A stretch of 11,885 nt of DNA, from assembly GCA_030424705.1 (NCBI GenBank), contig JAUHWJ010000016.1, positions 1 through 11,885 of the forward strand, given 5' to 3'. The DNA is from Alphaproteobacteria bacterium (GTDB lineage: Bacteria; Pseudomonadota; Alphaproteobacteria; Rhodobacterales; Rhodobacteraceae). The notes below the pieces were generated by a model. It was not told the origin of the DNA. It saw nothing but the letters and a program-made list of their open reading frames with translations, and searched no databases. The stretch's first letter is position 1; each line of letters starts with the position of its first letter. Position numbers and translations under genes: made by a program. Of this stretch, positions 1-6,058 are shown one piece after another.

Positions 1-1
1 C

Positions 2-430
2 CAGCTTTACTCGAAGCGCATCCTCGCCCTCGCGGCGGACATGCCGCTGACCGCGCCGATCGAGGGCGCGAACGGAACCGCGAAGGCCCGCTCCCCGCTC
101 TGCGGCTCCACCGTCTCCGTCTCGCTCCGGGAGGAGGACGGCAAGGTCGCCGGCTTCAGCCAGGACGTGAAGGCCTGCGCGCTCGGCCAGGCTTCCGCCG
201 CCGTGCTCGGCGGGGCCGTGCTCGGCCGCAGCCGGGAGGAGATCGCGGCCGGGCGGGAGGCGCTCCGCGCCATGCTGAAGGAGGGCGCTCCGCCCCCCGG
301 CGCGCCGTTCGACGCGCTCGAAGTGCTGGAGCCCGCGAAGGACTACCGCAACCGCCACGCCTCCATCCTCCTCGCCTGGGACGCGACGCTGCAGGCGCTG
401 GACGAGGCGGCGAAGCGCCGAGTCGGCTGA
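2..430 (+). CDS. NifU/IscU-like iron-sulfur cluster assembly scaffold protein, 5' end missing
   Basis: The reading frame is open from the left edge, so the true start lies outside the window. The in-frame ATG at 41 is probably internal, because the codons before it read LYSKRILALAAD, which matches the first helix of IscU/NifU N-terminal domains. The 142 visible residues fit that fold. Two of the three IscU ligand cysteines are present: SPLCGST (C34, counted from the first visible codon) and KACALG (C59). The third site, which reads HCSIL in E. coli IscU, here reads HASIL (A120), so the third ligand cysteine is replaced by alanine. Family members hold nascent Fe-S clusters in the cytoplasm; whether this variant does so is uncertain. 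It could be a divergent scaffold or a partner protein. No suf or isc gene is visible nearby. The stop is TGA at 428-430. Confidence 0.8.
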   Translation, partial: QLYSKRILALAADMPLTAPIEGANGTAKARSPLCGSTVSVSLREEDGKVAGFSQDVKACALGQASAAVLGGAVLGRSREEIAAGREALRAMLKEGAPPPGAPFDALEVLEPAKDYRNRHASILLAWDATLQALDEAAKRRVG

Positions 431-508
431 ACGGCGGGACGCGGCGGCCACGGCATAAACACGAATCGTTCTCCGTACCCCCCGATCAAGATCTCAGGCT
501 CGGGGCCA

Positions 509-528
509 ATCGATTTACGGAAATCGAT
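509..528. promoter_or_regulatory. Perfect inverted repeat upstream of the RTX gene, possible operator
   Basis: ATCGATTT (509-516) and AAATCGAT (521-528) are perfect reverse complements separated by ACGG. The repeat sits 33 bp before the ATG at 562, in the 131-bp gap after the scaffold gene. No T-run follows, so it does not look like an intrinsic terminator. A dimeric regulator's operator or a 5' leader hairpin would fit. No regulator family is recognised, and nothing else of note is seen in 431-561. Confidence 0.35.
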
Positions 529-561
529 GGCGGTGAACCGCATGACACTCTAGTCTGCCAT

Positions 562-3531
562 ATGGCAGCAAGACTGACGCGCGTCGCCTCAAGACCAGAC
601 AGAAGCCCTATTGAGCCTCGTCAAACCATCGCTTTAGCGACTGATGGAGCGGAGGTGGAGCGGACGCAAAGATCGAATCTGCAAGCACGGTTTGCAGATT
701 CGCGCGCTGGCATGGAGCCGGTCTTTCTAAACAAAGATGCGACGCAGGCGGCGGCGCCGGTCTCCTTGGCGGCACGAGACGCACCGGAGCGCGCAGGCGC
801 CGCCTCAATCCCTGAAGCTGCGCGAATACTCATCCGGGCCGGCGACGAAGGCGACAGGCTGGTTGGCGGAGGTGACGCCGATAGGCTGACTGGCGGGCGC
901 GGCGACGATCGTTTGGTTGGCCGGGCGGGAGAAGACACGCTATTGGGCCGCGGCGGCGACGACACGCTTCTCGGCGGCGGCGGGGCAGATCGGTTGCTGG
1001 GCGGCGGCGACCGCGACGAGCTCAAGGGCGGGGGTGGAGACGACACACTCAAAGGCGGGGGTGGCGAGGACAAACTGAAGGGCGGCGGCGGGGCGGATCG
1101 GCTTCTCGGCGGCGCCGGCGGCGACGATCTCAGAGGCGGGGCCGGAGACGACACGCTCAAAGGCGGCGGCGGCGAAGACAGGCTGATGGGCGGCGGCGGA
1201 GACGACTCTCTCAATGGCGGCCGCGGCGCAGACGTTCTGGCCGGGGGCGCAGGAGCTGACACGATACGCGGCGGAGCAGGCGCGGATACGCTTCGCGGTC
1301 AGGGCGGAGACGACGTCTTCCTGTTCACGCGCAAAGATCTTGCCGGCGGAGACACTGATGTCATCGTTGGCTTCCGCTCCGGATCGGACCGGATCGATAT
1401 TCGCGGGGTCACGGGATTCGCCGGAATCGAAAGCCTGATCTTCGGCGAACGAGATGGCGACCTGACGGTGGAGATCGGCGGGGGAACCATCGTGTTCAGG
1501 GGACGCTCGAGCGACGCTCCGCTCGAGGCCCGTGACTTCGGCTTGTCGGAGAACGTCGACGCCGGGCCAGTCGACAATCGTCCGCCGCCAACTCCGCCGG
1601 TCGTCACTCCGCCGGCTGTGCAACCGCCGGTCGTTCAACCGCCCGTCGTGCAGCCGCCCGTAGTGCAGCCGCCAGCCACGAAACTCGATGGCGGCCCTGA
1701 GGGAGACCGCCTCTTCGGCTCGGCCGCAAATGAACGCCTGAACGGTGAAGGCGGCGCGGATACGCTTGAGGCCGGGGCCGGCGCCGACACTTTGACCGGA
1801 GGCGCAGGGGCGGATGTCTTTCTCGTTCGCCTTGCAAACGACGCGATCGACCCGCAGCCCGATTCGATCACCGATTTCAGCATCGGCTTCGGCGACAGGA
1901 TGGATCTCACCGAGGCGCTGGCGGGTCTCTCCTTCGAAGACATCGCCGAGGTCGTCCAGCTCAGGGTCGAGGGCCAGGACACGGTCGTCTCGATCAATCG
2001 CGGCGCTGGTTTCGCCGATGTGCTGCGGCTTGAAGGCGTAGCGTTGACTCTCTCGCAGCTCGCCCTGTTCGGGATGGATGCGCCGAGCCGCTCCGGGCAG
2101 GTCTTCGTTTCGAATCCATTCGGTTTCACCAATCTCTCCAACACCGCATCGGACCCGTCGGTCACGCCTGACGGCCGCTTCGTCGTCTTCGCTGACAAGC
2201 AGAATCTCGATGGCTCGCCCACTGACGAACCGGTCTTCCGCACCACCGAGGACGGCTTCCGGATCGAGGAGGGGGCGACGCTCGATGTTTTCCTTCGGAA
2301 CGTGGACACGGGCGCGACGATACGCGTCAGCGGGCGCGACGACGGGAGCGCGCCGGTCGACTTCGGCGGGAACCCCGCACGCGCCGCGAGCCCGGACGTA
2401 ACGCCCGACGGGCGGTTCGTCGCCTTCGTTTCCGACGGGTTGCTCTCCGCCGACGCCGAGGCCTCGGATGAAGGCGGCGTATATATCCGGGATATGTCAG
2501 CTACTGAGGCGGGTCTCCGTTTCATCGGTCTTGAGGTTCCGCTGGACGATGATCCATTCGGGCGCGACCGAACCCTCTCCGCCAAGGTCGTGGCGATCTC
2601 GGATGACGGATCGAAGATCGCCTATGTCTCAGGCGCGCCGGAGATTTTCTCGAGCGTATTCGGCGTCGAGACCGAGGTGAGCGCCGACGGACGGGACGTG
2701 TTCTATTCCGATCAGACGTTCGGTTCCTTCAACGTGATCGACGGCGTGCACCGGGGCCTCGACATCTATCTTCATGACGCCGCAACTGGCGAAACGCGTC
2801 TTGTCAGCGGAAGAAACGAGTTCGAGGACGACGACTTCTTCGTCTTCGAGGCTGGCGGGCTCGTACCGGACCCCTACCCGAACACGGTCTTCATTGACGG
2901 CCCGCTCCGCGACGGCGGCGTCGCGATCAGCGGCGACGGCGGCCTCGTCGCCTTCGTCACAGGCGCGCAGCTGACCGCCGACGATCAGGACGATGCGCTC
3001 GACGTCTACATCCGTGACTGGCGCATGTTCGAGACGCGGCTCGTCAGCGTCGGCACGGACGGGGCGGATGCGTTCGGCGTTTCGCTGTCGGCCGACGGAA
3101 CACGGATCGCCTTCACCGTGGACCGGACCGGCGCGCCCGGCGCGGCGCCGGACGAATTTGGCACGCGGATCGTCGAGATCGACCGATCCGATCTCTCGCT
3201 CGGTCCCATACTCGACCTGACCGCGCCAGCCGGCCTTGGCTATCTCAATCCGACCCTCTCCCCTGACGGGGCCAGAATTGGGCTGGCGCGCTATGATTCC
3301 GGGGGCTTCGAGACGACGATCGAAGTCCGCGATCTCGCAACAGGCTTGGTCACGATCCGGAACGCGAGCCCGGATTTCTTCGCCGGCGGCTCCGAGATCG
3401 GGCCGGGCCTGCCCGGTTTCGATCTGTCCGATTCCGGGATCGCCTATCGCGTTTCGACCGGCGATGGCGGAGACTCGGATGCGGAATTTGCGCTTGGGGA
3501 CAGTCTCGTCTTCGAGACGCTTCTCTTCTAG
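562..3531 (+). CDS. Large RTX calcium-binding protein with C-terminal TolB/PD40-like beta-propeller
   Basis: The protein has 989 residues. Residues 1-92 match no domain I recognise and carry no Sec signal peptide. Residues 94-250 are about 17 glycine/aspartate-rich nonapeptides of the GGxGxDxLx type, followed by a serralysin-C-like segment (DVFLF...DRIDIRG, 251-335). A PPVVQ-rich linker spans about 341-372. A second, shorter RTX block (376-418) is followed by a second serralysin-C-like segment to about 505. Residues 511-968 hold about eight PD40/TolB-like strands, such as SVTPDGRFVVF (533-543), DVTPDGRFVAF (612-622), AISGDGGLVAF and SLSADGTRIAF. These alternate with DVYIRD...TRLVS motifs, suggesting a beta-propeller. 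RTX proteins normally leave by type I secretion and fold on binding extracellular calcium. The hydrophobic tail (LVFETLLF) would suit an uncleaved C-terminal signal, but no secretion genes are in view. No clear Shine-Dalgarno precedes the ATG, so the start is uncertain; Met51 is an alternative. The substrate or role is unknown. Confidence 0.85.
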   Translation: MAARLTRVASRPDRSPIEPRQTIALATDGAEVERTQRSNLQARFADSRAGMEPVFLNKDATQAAAPVSLAARDAPERAGAASIPEAARILIRAGDEGDRLVGGGDADRLTGGRGDDRLVGRAGEDTLLGRGGDDTLLGGGGADRLLGGGDRDELKGGGGDDTLKGGGGEDKLKGGGGADRLLGGAGGDDLRGGAGDDTLKGGGGEDRLMGGGGDDSLNGGRGADVLAGGAGADTIRGGAGADTLRGQGGDDVFLFTRKDLAGGDTDVIVGFRSGSDRIDIRGVTGFAGIESLIFGERDGDLTVEIGGGTIVFRGRSSDAPLEARDFGLSENVDAGPVDNRPPPTPPVVTPPAVQPPVVQPPVVQPPVVQPPATKLDGGPEGDRLFGSAANERLNGEGGADTLEAGAGADTLTGGAGADVFLVRLANDAIDPQPDSITDFSIGFGDRMDLTEALAGLSFEDIAEVVQLRVEGQDTVVSINRGAGFADVLRLEGVALTLSQLALFGMDAPSRSGQVFVSNPFGFTNLSNTASDPSVTPDGRFVVFADKQNLDGSPTDEPVFRTTEDGFRIEEGATLDVFLRNVDTGATIRVSGRDDGSAPVDFGGNPARAASPDVTPDGRFVAFVSDGLLSADAEASDEGGVYIRDMSATEAGLRFIGLEVPLDDDPFGRDRTLSAKVVAISDDGSKIAYVSGAPEIFSSVFGVETEVSADGRDVFYSDQTFGSFNVIDGVHRGLDIYLHDAATGETRLVSGRNEFEDDDFFVFEAGGLVPDPYPNTVFIDGPLRDGGVAISGDGGLVAFVTGAQLTADDQDDALDVYIRDWRMFETRLVSVGTDGADAFGVSLSADGTRIAFTVDRTGAPGAAPDEFGTRIVEIDRSDLSLGPILDLTAPAGLGYLNPTLSPDGARIGLARYDSGGFETTIEVRDLATGLVTIRNASPDFFAGGSEIGPGLPGFDLSDSGIAYRVSTGDGGDSDAEFALGDSLVFETLLF
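841..1311 (+). repeat. Tandem 27-bp coding repeats encoding RTX nonapeptides
   Basis: About 17 degenerate 27-bp units encode nonapeptides such as GGGDDTLKG, GGGEDKLKG and GGGADRLLG. The units from about 1021 to 1215 are the most alike. Several carry Lys or Arg before the closing Gly, which is more basic than typical RTX units. In this family each pair of turns binds calcium between parallel beta strands. The near-identity suggests expansion by slippage or recombination. Confidence 0.85.
1597..1674 (+). repeat. Proline-rich linker of 15-bp coding repeats (PPVVQ)
   Basis: Tandem 15-bp units encode PPVVT, PPAVQ and then PPVVQ three times. They form an extended linker between the first RTX/serralysin-like module and the second, shorter RTX block. 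Copy number in such short repeats often varies between strains. Confidence 0.75.
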
Positions 3532-3764
3532 GAAAGCGCGCCGACGCCCTCTCAAAAATGGTCGCTCCACGGGGGAGACAGGGAAGCCGCAGGCCCTTTC
3601 GCTCTGACGCCAGCACCGGAAGCGACCTACGGGACAGCAAAAGCAGAAAAACTTTCGTCGGACCGGCGAAGCTGGGCTAGGATAAACTCCAGGACTGCAA
3701 GAGACGGCCCACCTACGCCGCCGATAGAAGCAGCGTTGGAACAGTCGCCAGGGGAGAAACCACC
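3532..3764 (+). promoter_or_regulatory. Leader region of the methanethiol oxidase operon
   Basis: This is a 233-bp gap between the RTX gene and the SBP56 gene. GGGGAG at 3751-3756 lies 8 nt before the ATG at 3765 and is a good Shine-Dalgarno. TAGGATAA at 3678-3685 is a possible -10 element, but no convincing -35 lies at the right distance (TTTCGT at 3653 gives a 19-bp spacer). An imperfect hairpin spans 3654-3670 (TTCGTCGG / CCGGCGAA with one G-U pair) and has no T-tail. No clear terminator for the upstream gene is visible. The promoter call is tentative. Confidence 0.3.
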
Positions 3765-5165
3765 ATGAACATGCGACCCGACCCTACATTCCACCCGACC
3801 CCGCGGATGGCGATGGAGGCCCCGCCGGAGACGCTCGCCTTCACCCTGATGCTGAGCCCCGACGGCTCCCAGCCGGACGGACTCGCGGTGATCGACGTCG
3901 ACCCGAAGTCGAAGAGCTATGGCCAGATCGTCCACTCGCTCTTCATGCCGAACAAGGGGGACGAGTTCCATCATTTCGGCTGGAACGCCTGCTCCTCCGC
4001 CCTCTCGCCGCTCACGGGGCACGCCTTCCTCGAACGGCGCTATCTCATCATTCCCGGCATCCGCTCCAGCCGCATCTACGTGATCGACGTGAAGGAGCCG
4101 CTGAAGGCGAAGATCCACAAGATCATCGAGCCGGAGGAGCTTTTCGCCAAGACCGGCTATTCCCGCCCGCACACGATCCATTGCGGGCCTGAGGGAATCT
4201 ACGTCTCCACCCTCGGCGGCGGCGGCAAGGACGGGACGGACGGGCCCCCGGGCATCTTCATCATGGATTGCGAGACCTTCGAGATTCGCGGCCGTTACGA
4301 GATGGACCGGGGGGCGCAGTCGAAGCACTACGATTTCTGGTGGAACCTGCCGCGGGACTACATGGTGAGCTCCGAATGGGGCCTGCCGCCGCAATATGAG
4401 AACGGGCTCGTGCCGGAGGACCTGCTCTCCAACAAGTACGGCCATATGATCCACTTCTGGGACCTTCGCGCGCGGCGCTGCGTCCAGAGCCTCGATCTCG
4501 GGGCCAACCACCAGATGGCGCTGGAAATCCGGCCCGCGCATGACCCGGCGAAGGAATACGGCTTCTGCGGCGTGGTGGTGGACACGACGAACCTCCAGGG
4601 CGCGATCTTCACCTGGCGGAGGAAGGCGGACGGGACGTTCGAGGCGGTCAAGACCATCACGATCGACCCGAAACCTGCCGACCCGGCGGACCTGCCGGAC
4701 CTCCTGAAAGGGTTCGGCGCCGTTCCCCCGCTCGTGACGGACATCGACCTCAGCCTCGACGACAGGTTCCTCTACGTCGCCTGCTGGGGGCTCGGCGAGA
4801 TGCGGCAATACGACGTGTCCGACCCGATGAACCCCGTGCTCACCGGCAAGGTGGAGATCGGCGGGATCGTCGCCAAGACGCCGCACCCGAACGGAAAGAC
4901 CTTCGGCTACGGCCCGCAGATGGTGGAGATCAGCCGGGACGGGAAGCGCGTCTACTGGACCAACTCGCTCTATTCGACCTGGGACGACCAGTTCTATCCC
5001 GGCGACCGGGGGGCGGCGATGGTCTGCGCCGATGTGGGGCCGGATGGCGGGCTGACGCTCAACAAGGACTTCTGGGTCGAATTCCCGAAGGGCTATCGCA
5101 GCCACCAGATCCGGCTCGAGGGCGGGGACTGCTCCACCGACAGTTTCTGCTATCCGAACGTCTGA
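3765..5165 (+). CDS. mtoX: Methanethiol oxidase, selenium-binding protein 56 (SBP56/SELENBP1) family
   Basis: The 466-residue protein is collinear with human SELENBP1 as I recall it. It has DEFHHFGWNACSSA (66-79, with HH69-70 and the Cys76 that corresponds to the selenium-binding cysteine), RPHTIHC (134-140), YDFWWNLPRDYMVSSEWG (189-206), LVTDIDLSLDDRFLYVACWGLGEMRQYDVSDP (323-354), GPQMVEISRDGKRVYWTNSLYS (383-404) and the C-terminal SHQIRLEGGDCSTD (446-459). Bacterial members (MtoX) are copper enzymes that oxidise methanethiol to formaldehyde, H2S and H2O2; conserved histidines are thought to bind the metal. The Hyphomicrobium enzyme is exported, but this N-terminus (MNMRPDPTFHPTPRM) has no signal peptide, so a cytoplasmic location is inferred. 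It has a strong Shine-Dalgarno and appears co-transcribed with the membrane-protein gene starting 3 nt after its stop. The family is certain; the substrate is inferred from family knowledge. Confidence 0.88.
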   Translation: MNMRPDPTFHPTPRMAMEAPPETLAFTLMLSPDGSQPDGLAVIDVDPKSKSYGQIVHSLFMPNKGDEFHHFGWNACSSALSPLTGHAFLERRYLIIPGIRSSRIYVIDVKEPLKAKIHKIIEPEELFAKTGYSRPHTIHCGPEGIYVSTLGGGGKDGTDGPPGIFIMDCETFEIRGRYEMDRGAQSKHYDFWWNLPRDYMVSSEWGLPPQYENGLVPEDLLSNKYGHMIHFWDLRARRCVQSLDLGANHQMALEIRPAHDPAKEYGFCGVVVDTTNLQGAIFTWRRKADGTFEAVKTITIDPKPADPADLPDLLKGFGAVPPLVTDIDLSLDDRFLYVACWGLGEMRQYDVSDPMNPVLTGKVEIGGIVAKTPHPNGKTFGYGPQMVEISRDGKRVYWTNSLYSTWDDQFYPGDRGAAMVCADVGPDGGLTLNKDFWVEFPKGYRSHQIRLEGGDCSTDSFCYPNV

Positions 5166-5168
5166 GCC

Positions 5169-5828
5169 TTGATCGACGCGGCGAACGCGGCGGCCCTCTG
5201 GTGGGCCGTCATCGCCTCGGGCCTCTATCACGGGCTCAATCCCGGTATGGGCTGGCCGCTCGCCGTCTCCGCCGCGCTCATGGAACGGCGGGCGGCTGCT
5301 CTGCCCCGCGCGCTCGCGGCGCTCGGGATCGGGCATTTCCTCGCCATGGCGGCGATCCTGGCGCCCTTCGCGCTCATGTCCACGCTTATCGCGTGGGAGC
5401 GGGAACTCCGCATCGGCGCGGCTTGCCTCGTCATCGCAGCGGGGCTTTTCCTTCTCGTCCGCCGGCGGCATCCGCGATTCCTCGCCCGCGTGAAGCCGCG
5501 GAGGCTGGCGCTCTGGTCCTTCCTCGCGGCGACGGCGCATGGCGCCGGGCTGATGCTGCTGCCGATCTATCTCGGCATCTGCGCCCTGCCGGGGGCCTCC
5601 GCCGCCGAGGCCGGGGCGCTGATGTCATCGACTCTCGGCGCCGCCCTGCTCGTCGCCGTCGCGCATACGGCGGCGATGATGGGGGCCGGCGGGGCGCTCG
5701 CCCTCGGGATCTACTACTGGCTCGGGCTCCGGTTTCTCTCCCGAACCTGGTTCAATCTCGATCTGCTCTGGGCCCTCAGCCTCGTCGCGGTCGGCGCCTT
5801 CGGGCTCCACGGCGCCCTGACGCATTGA
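5169..5828 (+). CDS. Polytopic membrane protein with conserved-looking HGLNPGMGW motif, partner of the SBP56 gene
   Basis: The protein has 219 residues with about six hydrophobic segments, near 8-30, 46-76, 82-97, 113-138, 152-186 and 196-216. It begins with TTG, 3 nt after the mtoX stop. No ATG or GTG keeps the first segment: the next ATG (residue 27) falls inside the HGLNPGMGW motif and would remove it. The close spacing suggests translational coupling. Histidines lie in or next to membrane segments: H21 (LYHGLNPG), H56 (IGHFLAM), H124 (TAHGAG), H166 (VAHTAAM) and H214. The motif recalls the His- and Pro-containing first helix of NicO/RcnA-like and related metal exporters, but I cannot assign a family. 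Given a copper-dependent neighbour, metal handling or sulfur-compound transport is a reasonable guess. It converges on the small gene at 5839 with only a 10-bp gap. Confidence 0.75.
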   Translation: MIDAANAAALWWAVIASGLYHGLNPGMGWPLAVSAALMERRAAALPRALAALGIGHFLAMAAILAPFALMSTLIAWERELRIGAACLVIAAGLFLLVRRRHPRFLARVKPRRLALWSFLAATAHGAGLMLLPIYLGICALPGASAAEAGALMSSTLGAALLVAVAHTAAMMGAGGALALGIYYWLGLRFLSRTWFNLDLLWALSLVAVGAFGLHGALTH

Positions 5829-5838
5829 GCGGGCGATC

Positions 5839-5964
5839 TCAGATTGCAGTGAGGGCGAACCCCGCGAAGACCATGCCGCACATGACGGCGAGCCCCAGAA
5901 TGTCGGCGACGGCCCCGCCGGGGCGGGCGGCGGCGAGTTCGGCGATGCGGCGCGCTGCGGTCAT
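5839..5964 (-). CDS. Small 41-residue single-pass membrane protein, predicted SOS-induced
   Basis: The frame starts at ATG 5964 and ends at TGA 5839-5841, giving 41 codons plus stop. AGGAG at 5972-5976 lies 7 nt before the start, one of the best Shine-Dalgarno matches in the window. The protein begins MTAARRIAELAAARPGG, a basic helix-like stretch (R5, R6, R14) broken by Pro-Gly-Gly. A hydrophobic helix from about 22 to 41 follows (ILGLAVMCGMVFAGFALTAI) with small-xxx-small packing at A26/G30 and G30/A34. The charge pattern predicts N-in, C-out in the inner membrane. Its promoter carries two perfect LexA boxes, so it should be repressed normally and induced by DNA damage. It lies downstream of recG on the same strand. 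I recognise no family. By architecture it resembles SOS-induced small membrane proteins, such as the Caulobacter division inhibitor SidA or the E. coli toxin TisB; this is analogy, not homology. Confidence 0.75.
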   Translation of the reverse strand: MTAARRIAELAAARPGGAVADILGLAVMCGMVFAGFALTAI

Positions 5965-5971
5965 GTTCAGT

Positions 5972-5976
5972 CTCCT
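5972..5976 (-). promoter_or_regulatory. Shine-Dalgarno of the 41-residue gene
   Basis: AGGAG on the - strand, within GCAGAGGAGACTGAAC, ends 7 nt before the ATG. It supports translation of an otherwise easily missed small frame and fixes its start. Confidence 0.75.
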
Positions 5977-6005
5977 CTGCCTGAGGTTGTGCGGACAATC
6001 GTTCT

Positions 6006-6020
6006 GTTCCTTTCATGTTC
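6006..6020 (+). promoter_or_regulatory. LexA (SOS) box covering the -10 element
   Basis: GTTC-CTTTCAT-GTTC is a perfect match to the alphaproteobacterial LexA box GTTC-N7-GTTC. It overlaps the proposed -10 (6012-6017) of the leftward promoter, so bound LexA would block polymerase. Its centre is 35 bp from that of the second box, and it is in the opposite orientation. No rightward gene begins nearby, so the small - strand gene is the only evident target. Confidence 0.75.
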
Positions 6021-6040
6021 TATTTTTAGACCATCGTCAA
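6012..6040 (-). promoter_or_regulatory. Sigma70-like promoter of the 41-residue gene
   Basis: Read on the - strand, TTGACG (6040-6035) is a 5-of-6 match to the -35 consensus. A 17-bp spacer leads to CATGAA (6017-6012), a weak -10 element. Transcription would start near 6005 and give a leader of about 40 nt before the ATG at 5964. The two LexA boxes abut the -35 and cover the -10, which independently supports this placement. Confidence 0.5.
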
Positions 6041-6055
6041 GAACAATAAGAGAAC
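6041..6055 (-). promoter_or_regulatory. LexA (SOS) box abutting the -35 element
   Basis: On the - strand this reads GTTC-TCTTATT-GTTC, a perfect GTTC-N7-GTTC match. It ends directly at the TTGACG -35 (6040) and lies 4 bp after the recG stop (6059-6061). With the box at 6006-6020 it brackets the promoter, an arrangement expected to give tight LexA repression. Confidence 0.8.
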
Positions 6056-6058
6056 GAG

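Noticed and set aside
841..1311. Regularly spaced repeats that might suggest a CRISPR array
   Set aside because: The repeats are 27-bp in-frame units with no unique spacers and encode RTX nonapeptides.
3627..5540. Long open frame on the - strand opposite mtoX and the membrane gene (637 codons)
   Set aside because: It lies antisense to the clear SBP56 reading frame. Its product is rich in Arg, Glu, Val and His with no domain, typical of a GC-rich shadow frame.
5169..5828. Firm assignment of the membrane protein to the NicO/RcnA or TauE families
   Set aside because: The His/Pro motif is only suggestive, and the diagnostic signatures of these families are not clearly present.
6001..6009. Extra GTTC half-site at 6001-6004 as a third LexA box
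   Set aside because: It is 1 nt from the next GTTC and has no partner at the required 7-nt spacing.
5714..6016. 100-codon - strand frame overlapping the small SOS gene
   Set aside because: It is in another frame, overlaps the 3' end of the membrane gene, starts upstream of the proposed transcript start and lacks the good Shine-Dalgarno. The 41-codon frame fits the signals much better.
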